Source: F22 sp963678855 (lineage in GTDB: Bacteria > Bacteroidota > Bacteroidia > Bacteroidales > Bacteroidaceae). From it: a DNA stretch of 64,000 nt. Location: positions 2,480,001 to 2,544,000 of the forward strand of contig OY787448.1 in assembly GCA_963678855.1 (NCBI GenBank). Reading direction: 5' to 3'. A program made the position numbers and the translations under genes. Shown here one piece after another: positions 43,744 to 51,509 of the stretch. Within the stretch, counting starts at the first letter, position 1. Each line of letters begins with the position of its first letter. The notes under the pieces are model-generated. The model worked only from the letters and a program-made list of their open reading frames with translations, made no database searches and was not told the DNA's origin.

Positions 43744-44916
43744 ATGAAGTACTCAGAGCAAGTAGCAAAACTTTTGGCCGATCACGAAGCATTCCTTCAG
43801 ATTCCCAACAGCCCTGTTGAAGAGACCAATGGTGTTTTTCAACGTTATGAAAATCCAATCTTGACAGCAGCACACACACCTGTGACATGGCGTTATGATT
43901 TGAATGAAAAGAGTAATCCTTATTTGATGGAACGCATTGGTATGAATGCAACCATGAATTCTGGTGCCATTAAATGGAATGGAAAATATTTGTTGGTCGT
44001 ACGTGTAGAAGGTGCCGATCGAAAATCATTCTTTGCTGTAGCAGAAAGTGACAATGGAGTTGATAATTTCCGTTTTTGGGACTATCCAGTGACTATGCCA
44101 GAAGATGAAGAACCAGCCACCAATATCTACGACATGCGTTTGACAAAGCATGAAGATGGATGGGTATATGGTGTTTTTTGTGCAGAACGATTTGATCAAA
44201 ATGCCCCTGAAGGTGATTTGTCCTCAGCCACTGCCACAGCAGGTATTGCCCGCACCAAGAATTTTGTAGACTGGGAACGTCTTCCTGATTTGAAGACCAA
44301 AAGTCAACAACGCAATGTGGTTTTGCATCCAGAGTTTGTCGATGGCAAATATGCTCTCTATACTCGCCCACAAGATGGGTTTATCTTTGCAGGTAGTTGT
44401 AGTGGTATTGGCTGGGCACTAGTCGACGATATTACTCATGCCGAAATAAAAGAAGAAAAGATCATCGATCATCGTTTTTATCATACTATTAAGGAAGTAA
44501 AAAATGGCGAAGGCCCTCATCCTATTAGAACCGATAAAGGCTGGTTACACCTAGCTCACGGTGTGCGTGGATGTGCCGCAGGTTTGCGTTACGTGCTCTA
44601 TATGTATATGACAGATTTAGAAGATCCAACTAGAGTGATTGCAGCTCCAGCAGGACACTTAATGGGACCTATTGGAGAAGAACGAGTAGGTGATGTCAGC
44701 AATGTCTTGTTTTCCAATGGTTGGATTGTAGATGAGGATGGCACCGTATTTCTTTATTATGCTTCATCAGATACACGTATGCATGTAGCAACTTCAACAG
44801 TCGATAAACTCGTTGATTACTGCATGAATACCCCAGAAGATGGTCTAGCTACTGGTCTATCTGTCGATAAACTGAAGCAACAAATCAGCAGGAACTTAGA
44901 ATTGTTGCAGAAGTAA
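43744..44916 (+). CDS. mgp: GH130 4-O-beta-D-mannosyl-D-glucose phosphorylase
   Basis: Phosphorolyses beta-1,4-mannosyl-glucose to alpha-mannose-1-phosphate and glucose in the cytosol. The 390-residue, signal-less protein has a five-bladed propeller type sequence: NPILTAAHTPVTWRYDLN, NSGAIKWNGKYLLVVRVEG, YDMRLTKHEDGWVYGVFC, RNVVLHPEFVDGKYALYTRP, GEGPHPIRTDKGWLHLAHG and VLFSNGWIVDEDGTVFLYYAS. The start NSPVEETNGVFQRYENP is typical of GH130 subfamily 1. Between the GH26 and the symporter-epimerase pair, as in B. fragilis. Confidence 0.92.
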   Translation: MKYSEQVAKLLADHEAFLQIPNSPVEETNGVFQRYENPILTAAHTPVTWRYDLNEKSNPYLMERIGMNATMNSGAIKWNGKYLLVVRVEGADRKSFFAVAESDNGVDNFRFWDYPVTMPEDEEPATNIYDMRLTKHEDGWVYGVFCAERFDQNAPEGDLSSATATAGIARTKNFVDWERLPDLKTKSQQRNVVLHPEFVDGKYALYTRPQDGFIFAGSCSGIGWALVDDITHAEIKEEKIIDHRFYHTIKEVKNGEGPHPIRTDKGWLHLAHGVRGCAAGLRYVLYMYMTDLEDPTRVIAAPAGHLMGPIGEERVGDVSNVLFSNGWIVDEDGTVFLYYASSDTRMHVATSTVDKLVDYCMNTPEDGLATGLSVDKLKQQISRNLELLQK

Positions 44917-45018
44917 AAAAAATATCATACCTTTATTTCCTTGAATGGAATATTATTAGTTGAAAGTCAAGAGAGGGCATGTGTATGTCGTCTCTTGACA
45001 TCCTTATACAATATTACT

Positions 45019-46416
45019 ATGTTAAAACTTCGTGAGAAAATAGGATATGGATTGGGAGATATGTCCTCTTCCATGTTTTGGAAATTGTTTGGATCATATT
45101 TGATGATCTTTTACACCGATGTCTTCGGTTTACCTGCTGCAGTTGTAGGTACCATGTTTTTAGCCACTCGTATCTGGGACTCCTTGTTTGATCCCATGGT
45201 GGGTATTGTGGCAGATAGAACAAACACGCGATGGGGAAAGTTTCGTCCATACCTCTTATACTTGGCGTTACCCTTTGGTATCATAGGGATTCTGACTTTT
45301 GTCACCCCTCATTGGTCCATTACAGGTAAAATAATCTATGCATATGTCACTTATTCGTTGATGATGATGGTGTATTCCGCTATCAACGTGCCTTATGCCT
45401 CTATGCTAGGTGTTATGAGTCCTGATCCAAGGGATCGCAATGTCCTGTCTACTTTTCGAATGAGTTTTGCATACATAGGTAGCTTTATAGCCCTGCTGAT
45501 GTTTATGCCTATGGTCAACATGTTTTCAGCAAATGATACCAGTGTGGATGCTCAGCAACGAGCATGGCTATACGCTGTTGTTGTTATTGCCGCATTGTGT
45601 GTCGCATTATTCTGGGGTTGTTTTGCTTTAACAAAAGAACGAGTTAAAGCCATTAAAGCAGAAACCACCTCTTTGAAAGATGATTTGAAAGATTTGTTGT
45701 GCAATCGTCCTTGGTGGATTTTGCTTGGCTCTGGTATTGCAGCATTGATATTCAACTCCATTCGTGATGGAGCTACCGTCTATTATTTCAAGTATTACAT
45801 TGTAGAAAGTGATTTTTTACAAGTACATTTCTTTGGAGTATCTTTTGTATTATCTGGTTTATACTTAGCCATAGGACAGGCAGCCAATATTGTTGGAGTG
45901 GTGCTAGCAGCTCCTATCAGTAATCGTATTGGCAAAAAATCCACTTATATGGGGGCTATGCTTATAGCCACTGTGCTTAGCATTATTTTCTTCTGGTTCG
46001 ATAAAGATCAGTTGGTGTTGATTTTTGTATTCCAAGTACTTATTAGCATTTGTGCAGGTAGTGTATTCCCATTGTTGTGGTCCATGTATGCCGATTGTAC
46101 AGATTATTCAGAACTCAAAACAGGTAATCGAGCTACAGGACTAATTTTCTCTTCTTCTTCCATGAGTCAGAAGATGGGATGGGCCGTGGGAAGTGCCCTT
46201 ACAGGTTGGCTACTAGCCTATTTTGGATTCAAAGCCAATGCAGTACAGTCAGAAGAAACGATACAAGGGATCAAAATGTTTTTAAGCTTTTTACCTGCAG
46301 TGGGTACCATCTTATCCGTAGTTCTTATAGCTATGTATCCATTGAGCGAACAACGTATGCACACGATAGTGAGTCAATTGGCTGAGAAGAGAGAAGACGA
46401 TATACAGAACCAATAA
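45019..46416 (+). CDS. GPH-family cation:sugar symporter (mannobiose import)
   Basis: About 465 residues, 12 predicted membrane helices, of the glycoside-pentoside-hexuronide (MFS_2) family. The start at 45019 (MLKLREKIGYGLGDMSSSMFW) matches the family; the frame extends upstream to 44941 with a non-conserved, Cys-rich stretch. The RIWDSLFDPMVGIVADRTNTRWGKFRPY segment, shown here in two parts, carries the conserved D and R/K residues of loop 2-3. Its homologue in B. fragilis carries mannobiose across the inner membrane. It lies 11 bp before the epimerase gene. Confidence 0.9.
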   Translation: MLKLREKIGYGLGDMSSSMFWKLFGSYLMIFYTDVFGLPAAVVGTMFLATRIWDSLFDPMVGIVADRTNTRWGKFRPYLLYLALPFGIIGILTFVTPHWSITGKIIYAYVTYSLMMMVYSAINVPYASMLGVMSPDPRDRNVLSTFRMSFAYIGSFIALLMFMPMVNMFSANDTSVDAQQRAWLYAVVVIAALCVALFWGCFALTKERVKAIKAETTSLKDDLKDLLCNRPWWILLGSGIAALIFNSIRDGATVYYFKYYIVESDFLQVHFFGVSFVLSGLYLAIGQAANIVGVVLAAPISNRIGKKSTYMGAMLIATVLSIIFFWFDKDQLVLIFVFQVLISICAGSVFPLLWSMYADCTDYSELKTGNRATGLIFSSSSMSQKMGWAVGSALTGWLLAYFGFKANAVQSEETIQGIKMFLSFLPAVGTILSVVLIAMYPLSEQRMHTIVSQLAEKREDDIQNQ

Positions 46417-46427
46417 TAATAAACATA

Positions 46428-47633
46428 ATGAACAATATAGAACGTTTAGGGCAATTAGTTGAAGAAGTCAGAGAGAATCTTCATGTCAACATTTTGCCTT
46501 TTTGGATGCACCAAATGATTGATGAAGCACAAGGAGGTTTTTATGGACAGATAGATGGAGAAGGACATCTTCATGAAGATGCTCCCAAAGGCGCCATTTT
46601 GAATGCCCGTATTTTGTGGACTTTCTCTTCAGCTTATCGTCTATCAGGTGAAATTTCTTATTTAGATGTAGCTACTCGTGCCAAAGAATATATACTAAAA
46701 CATTTTATAGACACTGTACATGGAGGCGTGTATTGGTCGCTTCATGCTGATGGCTCATGTCTTGATAGTAAGAAACAAATATATGCTTTAGCTTTTGTTA
46801 TTTATGGATTGAGTGAGTACGTACGGGCCACGCAAGATGCCGAAGCATTAGATTGTGCCATAAGCATATTTAAAGCCATAGAAGCTCATAGTTTTGATCA
46901 TGAGAAGAATGGATATGGCGAAGCATTAACACGCGAGTGGGGACCTATTTCAGATATGCGTTTGAGTGATAAAGATGAGAATGAAAACAAAACGATGAAT
47001 ACTCATCTGCACATTTTGGAAGCCTATACCAACCTTTACCGTGTCTATAAAGATAAAACAGTAGAAAACCAATTGCGCAATCTTATTCAACTGTTTGTTA
47101 GCAAGATCCTGAATAATGTCACTTTTCATTTGGAGTTATTCTTTGATGACGATTGGAACAGTAAATACCTCATAGATTCATATGGCCATGATATCGAATC
47201 TGCTTGGTTATTACACGAAGCCGCTGTTGTATTAGATGATAAGACTTTGTTATCGACAGTTGAAAGTGTTATCCCTCATATTGTCCAATCCGCTTGTGAA
47301 GGCTATATGGAAGATGGTAGCATGATTTATGAGAAACACTGTGGCCAAGAAAATACATTAAATACAGAAAGACACTGGTGGGTGCAAGCAGAGACCGTTG
47401 TTGGTTTGCTTGACCATTACCAACTTACAGGCGATCAAACGTCTTTAGACAAAGCTTTATCAACTTGGGAATACATCAAAAATCATCTCGTTGATGAAGA
47501 GAATGGAGAGTGGTATTGGGGGATTCTTCCCGATGGACAAGTCAACAAAAAAGATGACAAGGCAGGTTTCTGGAAATGCCCATATCACAATGGTCGTATG
47601 TGCATGGAAATCATAGAGAGATTTGAGAAGTAA
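46428..47633 (+). CDS. Mannobiose 2-epimerase
   Basis: Converts beta-1,4-mannobiose to 4-O-beta-mannosyl-glucose, the substrate of the GH130 enzyme. A 401-residue cytosolic (alpha/alpha)6-barrel of the N-acylglucosamine 2-epimerase/cellobiose epimerase family. Motifs: FYGQIDGEGHLHEDAPKGAI, NARILWTFSSAYR, GGVYWSLHADG, NTHLHILEAYTNLYR, DSYGHDIESAWLLHEAA and the C-terminal RHWWVQAETVVGLL and KAGFWKCPYHNGRMCMEI, with the catalytic histidines in each. Operon context makes mannobiose a stronger substrate candidate than cellobiose. Confidence 0.93.
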   Translation: MNNIERLGQLVEEVRENLHVNILPFWMHQMIDEAQGGFYGQIDGEGHLHEDAPKGAILNARILWTFSSAYRLSGEISYLDVATRAKEYILKHFIDTVHGGVYWSLHADGSCLDSKKQIYALAFVIYGLSEYVRATQDAEALDCAISIFKAIEAHSFDHEKNGYGEALTREWGPISDMRLSDKDENENKTMNTHLHILEAYTNLYRVYKDKTVENQLRNLIQLFVSKILNNVTFHLELFFDDDWNSKYLIDSYGHDIESAWLLHEAAVVLDDKTLLSTVESVIPHIVQSACEGYMEDGSMIYEKHCGQENTLNTERHWWVQAETVVGLLDHYQLTGDQTSLDKALSTWEYIKNHLVDEENGEWYWGILPDGQVNKKDDKAGFWKCPYHNGRMCMEIIERFEK

Positions 47634-47664
47634 CAAGTAATCATAGATAATAATACCAGATAGT

Positions 47665-48834
47665 ATGAATAAAAAAATATTAAAATCCATTGGACTATTT
47701 ATTGGACTTACCTTATGTCTTCCCATATATAGCTGTGGAGGTGACGGAGGCAATAGCCCCGCGCCGGATAATAACAAAGAACAACCTAGTGATAACACGG
47801 GAGGAGATGATCAGAATGGAGGAGATGACCAAAATAATGATCAAGACGATCCCAACAATCCCCTAGTTACTAAACAGGCTACTGCCGAAACGATTGCTTT
47901 ATACGAGTACATTAAGGCGCATTATGGTAAGGATATTCTCACATCGGCCATGGCCAATGTAGATTGGAATACGAATGAATGTGAGTGGGTATATCAACAC
48001 ACTGGATTTTACCCAGCCATAGCTGGTTTCGATTTTATCCATATTTATAGTCAGTTGAGTAAATACCAAGACATCTCTCCAGTGAAAAATTGGCACGATG
48101 CAGGTGGCCTAGTTACTATAATGTGGCATTGGAATCTACCACGAGCAGAAGGAAGTGATTCTAATTTTGGTTTTTACAGTGAAGCCAATCACAATAGTAC
48201 AGGCACGAGCCAATACTCCACCTTAACACCCAATGCAGTCAATGATCCAACTAGCTGGACCTACAAACGTTTTGTCAGTGATATTCAGCAAGTTGCCGAT
48301 ATCATGCTTCAACTCCAAGATGCGCAGATCCCTGTGCTTTGGCGTCCCCTTCATGAAGCATCAGGTGGATGGTTTTGGTGGGGGGCTGGCGATGCAGCTT
48401 CTTATGTCAAACTATGGCGATTGATGTACACTATCTTCCAAGAGAAAGGAGTCAAAAATACCATTTGGGTATGGACGAGTGAAGTAGGGGATGATGCCTG
48501 GTATCCTGGCGATGAGTATGTCGATATTATCGGTCGAGATAAATACAATACCACTTCAGCAAGTGCTATTGCATCAGACTATTCGACCTTGAGCAACAAG
48601 TACCCCAATAAGATGATCACCCTTTCAGAATGTGGCGGAGTATCTGATATGCCCGCACAGTGGACTAGTGGAGCCACTTGGTCATGGGTGATGCCTTGGT
48701 ACGACTACGATAGAACCAAAGATACCTCATCCATGAATAGCAAAGAACATACTTGGGCGAATATTGCTTGGTGGAATCAATTGTTGGGCATGGATAATTG
48801 CATCACCCGTGCCGATGTCGACTTGACTAAGTAA
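47665..48834 (+). CDS. GH26 beta-mannanase, probably surface-exposed lipoprotein
   Basis: A 389-residue GH26 enzyme. The lipoprotein cysteine (SCGGDGG) is followed by a linker of about 45 residues very rich in Asp, Asn, Gly and Gln (two GGDDQN repeats), a pattern fitting surface display and a tethered catalytic domain. The acid/base is Glu231 in WRPLHEASGGWFWW and the nucleophile Glu322 in ITLSECGG; MWHWNLPRAEG and DIIGRDKYN support GH26. It differs from the first GH26 and likely starts chain cleavage outside the cell. It starts 31 bp after the epimerase. Confidence 0.92.
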   Translation: MNKKILKSIGLFIGLTLCLPIYSCGGDGGNSPAPDNNKEQPSDNTGGDDQNGGDDQNNDQDDPNNPLVTKQATAETIALYEYIKAHYGKDILTSAMANVDWNTNECEWVYQHTGFYPAIAGFDFIHIYSQLSKYQDISPVKNWHDAGGLVTIMWHWNLPRAEGSDSNFGFYSEANHNSTGTSQYSTLTPNAVNDPTSWTYKRFVSDIQQVADIMLQLQDAQIPVLWRPLHEASGGWFWWGAGDAASYVKLWRLMYTIFQEKGVKNTIWVWTSEVGDDAWYPGDEYVDIIGRDKYNTTSASAIASDYSTLSNKYPNKMITLSECGGVSDMPAQWTSGATWSWVMPWYDYDRTKDTSSMNSKEHTWANIAWWNQLLGMDNCITRADVDLTK

Positions 48835-48996
48835 TCTAACATACATTATTAACCCGTTGTGGAATTCTGTTGATAAAGCGTGTATATCGATAAATTATGT
48901 GTATATTGCATACCCTTTTGAAGATACCACATTATTAACTTTTTAATTCCAACAATGGGTTGACAATTTCATTGCGACCCTCAAAATGAGTATGCC
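48835..48996. promoter_or_regulatory. Inverted repeat upstream of the esterase pair
   Basis: AACCCGTTGTGGAATT (48851-48866) and AATTCCAACAATGGGTT (48945-48961) are inverted copies with few differences, 78 bp apart. The spacer between mannanase and esterase breaks the tight gene spacing upstream, so a separate, regulated promoter is likely, but no exact TAnnTTTG box was found here. Confidence 0.45.
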
Positions 48997-49821
48997 ATGA
49001 AAAGAAAAGCTACCTTTCTCATTCTATTATTTTTTATTTGTGCCCTGCATGCGCAGGAAGTGTACACAACGAAAAAAGATCTATCCTATATTCCTACTAC
49101 CGAAGCGGATGCTTATCAAAAAGAGCGGTGCAAATTGGATGTCTACTATCCAACAGATAAAAAAGATTTTCCTACCATCGTTTGGTTTCATGGTGGAGGT
49201 TTGGAAGGAGGTAATAAATACATCCCACAAGAACTGATGAATAGAGGATTTGCGGTAGTTTCTGTCAATTATCGTTTGAGCTCTAGAGTTAAAAATCCGG
49301 CTTACATTGAAGATGCAGCTGCTGCCGTGGCTTGGACCTTCAATCATATAGAAGAGTATGGCGGTAGCAAAGATAAAATATTTGTTTCTGGTCACTCTGC
49401 TGGAGGGTATCTCACCCTGATACTAGCTATGGACAAGAAGTATATGGCAGCCTATGGTACAGATGCTGATAGGGTGGCAGCCTATCTTCCCATCAGTGGT
49501 CAGACAGTGACTCATTTTACTATTCGTAAAGAGCGCGGATTGCCTAATGGCATCCCTATTATTGACGAGTATGCCCCAGTGAATCGCGTGCGTCAGCATA
49601 CTGCCCCAGTTGTCTTGATTACTGGGGATCGTAATCTAGAAATGGCCGATCGTTGGGAAGAAAATGCTCTGTTGGCTTCCGTATCGAAGAATATCGGCAA
49701 TAAACAAGTTACTTTGTATGAATTGCAAGGATTCAATCACAACACAGTGGTCGAACCTGCCTGTTTCTTGATTATCAATTACATCCGTCAACATTGTTCA
49801 GATAAAGTCGTAAAGAAATAA
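48997..49821 (+). CDS. Secreted alpha/beta-hydrolase, carbohydrate esterase-like
   Basis: A 274-residue serine hydrolase with a signal peptide (MKRKATFLILLFFICALHA). The oxyanion loop is FHGGGLEGG, the nucleophile is the Ser of GHSAGGYL (about residue 133), the likely acid is in LITGDRNLE, and the His is in FNHNTVV. This BD-FAE/acetylesterase-like type removes acetyl or other acyl groups from glycans. In this locus a mannan acetylesterase role is plausible. The sialate-type esterase follows after 14 bp. Confidence 0.8.
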   Translation: MKRKATFLILLFFICALHAQEVYTTKKDLSYIPTTEADAYQKERCKLDVYYPTDKKDFPTIVWFHGGGLEGGNKYIPQELMNRGFAVVSVNYRLSSRVKNPAYIEDAAAAVAWTFNHIEEYGGSKDKIFVSGHSAGGYLTLILAMDKKYMAAYGTDADRVAAYLPISGQTVTHFTIRKERGLPNGIPIIDEYAPVNRVRQHTAPVVLITGDRNLEMADRWEENALLASVSKNIGNKQVTLYELQGFNHNTVVEPACFLIINYIRQHCSDKVVKK

Positions 49822-49835
49822 CATAAAGATAATAG

Positions 49836-51263
49836 ATGAATAAGCACAAATTATTATATGCAGTACTCAGCTTTGCCTGTCTTTTACCTGCATCAGCAAC
49901 AGTCAAGTTGCCCGAAATCTTAAGTGACCATATGGTTTTGCAACAGCAAAGCCAAGTGAAATTATGGGGTAAAGCCACCCCTAGTAGCACCGTGACCATA
50001 CATACCTCTTGGAATGGAATAGCCTACACTTGCCATACCGATCAAGATGGTCGATGGTTAACTAAAGTACAGACCCCTCAAGCTAGTTATACGCCCTATA
50101 CCATACAGTTTGACGATGGTGATGGCACAGTATCCCTTCAAGACATCTTGATAGGTGAAGTGTGGTTTTGTTCAGGACAGTCCAATATGCAAATGCCACT
50201 AAGAGGATATTACAATTGCCCCGTAGAAAAGAGCAATCAACAAATTGCATTGTCAGGACAATTTAAGGGAGTACGTGTAGCCACCATTCCCATAACAGGT
50301 CATGTGGTTCCTCAAGAAGAAGTGCCAGGACGTTGGCACCTGAGTTGTCCCCAAAATGCCGTTGATTTTTCAGCAGCAGCCTATTCTTATGCCACCATGG
50401 TCAATCGAGTATTAGATATTCCCGTAGGTATTATCAGTTGCGCCTGGGGCGGCTCGTATGTCGAAGGATGGTTACCTCGACGCATCGTGTCCACATACCC
50501 CGATATTGACATTGAGAAACGTTTGCTTAAAAATGAAGATGGTAGTTGGAATTGGCAAAGCGTAATCATCATGTACAATGGCATGTTGCATCCATTGACC
50601 AACTACACCATCAAAGGCTTTTTATGGTACCAAGGTGAGTCTAATGTGGGACATGAGTCGACCTATGCACAACGACTACAAACAATGGTTGATTTATGGC
50701 GTAAAGAGTGGGGACAAGGAAACATCCCATTCTATCAAGTAGAGATTGCCCCCTTTAATTACGAATCCTATCGTGATGCAGCAGCCCTTCGTGAACAACA
50801 GCATCTATCTACCAAGATGATTCCCAATTCTGATATCATATGCATCAGCGACCTAGTCTATCCATACGAAAAGAATCAAGTACATCCTGCCCGTAAGCAA
50901 GAAGTTGGTTATCGATTGGCCTATCTCGCATTGGTCAAAACCTATGGTGTGCAGGGCATCTGTACGACCTATCCAGAATACCAAAGTATGGAGATCAAAG
51001 GAGATACTGCTATCATCCATTTGACAGCTTCCGAACATGTTAGTCCATTTGATGGCATTCAAGGATTCGAGATCGCAGGAAAAGATCGAGTATTTCATCC
51101 CGCTCAGGTTAAGAACGCACAAAGTTCAGGAGCACTTGAAGTATCCTCTTCAGATGTACCTCATCCAGTAGCAGTACGTTACTGTTATAAAAATTGGCAA
51201 CTCGGAAATGTGGTGAGTCAGCGTGGCTTACCTCTAGTCCCATTCCGAACAGATAGTTGGTAA
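49836..51263 (+). CDS. SGNH-type acetylesterase (SASA family)
   Basis: A 475-residue secreted protein (signal MNKHKLLYAVLSFACLLPASA) of the sialate O-acetylesterase-like family. A beta-rich N-terminal domain (LPEILSDHMVLQQQSQVKLWG) precedes the SGNH core: GEVWFCSGQSNMQMPL with the nucleophile Ser, ISCAWGGSYVEGWLP, GFLWYQGESNVG, and the Asp/His pair in SDLVYPYEKNQVHPARKQ. The substrate cannot be read from sequence; acetylated mannan fits the neighbours better than sialic acid, for which no other genes are present. Confidence 0.85.
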   Translation: MNKHKLLYAVLSFACLLPASATVKLPEILSDHMVLQQQSQVKLWGKATPSSTVTIHTSWNGIAYTCHTDQDGRWLTKVQTPQASYTPYTIQFDDGDGTVSLQDILIGEVWFCSGQSNMQMPLRGYYNCPVEKSNQQIALSGQFKGVRVATIPITGHVVPQEEVPGRWHLSCPQNAVDFSAAAYSYATMVNRVLDIPVGIISCAWGGSYVEGWLPRRIVSTYPDIDIEKRLLKNEDGSWNWQSVIIMYNGMLHPLTNYTIKGFLWYQGESNVGHESTYAQRLQTMVDLWRKEWGQGNIPFYQVEIAPFNYESYRDAAALREQQHLSTKMIPNSDIICISDLVYPYEKNQVHPARKQEVGYRLAYLALVKTYGVQGICTTYPEYQSMEIKGDTAIIHLTASEHVSPFDGIQGFEIAGKDRVFHPAQVKNAQSSGALEVSSSDVPHPVAVRYCYKNWQLGNVVSQRGLPLVPFRTDSW

Positions 51264-51294
51264 CAACGTCTTAACACGTTTATGTAGATTGTAG

Positions 51295-51339
51295 AAGGAT
51301 GCGGATGCACGGTTTACCGTTGCACCGCATCCTTTTTTT
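51295..51339 (+). terminator. Terminator after the esterase genes
   Basis: AAGGATGCGG (51295-51304) pairs with CCGCATCCTT (51325-51334), with further inner pairing (TGCA/TGCA, ACGG/CCGT), then a T-run. Confidence 0.88.
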
Positions 51340-51417
51340 ATGATATATTCTATACGGGTATGGACACTATCGCCCTATCAATCAAACAGTCGCTCTAATC
51401 GTCTATCAATAATCTCA

Positions 51418-51456
51418 TAAAAAAAGTCACGTAGCATTGATGTATACTACGTGACT
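51418..51456 (-). terminator. Terminator after the alpha-galactosidase gene
   Basis: AGTCACGTAG (51425-51434) pairs perfectly with CTACGTGACT (51447-51456); the A-run before it gives the minus-strand T-run. Confidence 0.8.
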
Positions 51457-51509
51457 TCTTTTATTGATTCGTCAATCTCTGAGTGTATTGACCGAATATA
51501 TACCTGTTC

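Noticed and set aside
44941..45018. Upstream extension of the symporter start
   Set aside because: The added residues are Cys-rich and unlike the family's N-terminus, whereas MLKLREKIGYGLGD at 45019 is typical.
48851..48961. Invertible promoter like those of Bacteroides capsule loci
   Set aside because: The arms are imperfect, no invertase gene is nearby and no clear -7 box lies between them, so phase variation is not supported by this sequence alone.
49836..51263. Sialic acid utilisation function for the SASA-family esterase
   Set aside because: No sialidase, NanA/NanE or sialic acid transporter genes are present; all neighbours act on mannan.
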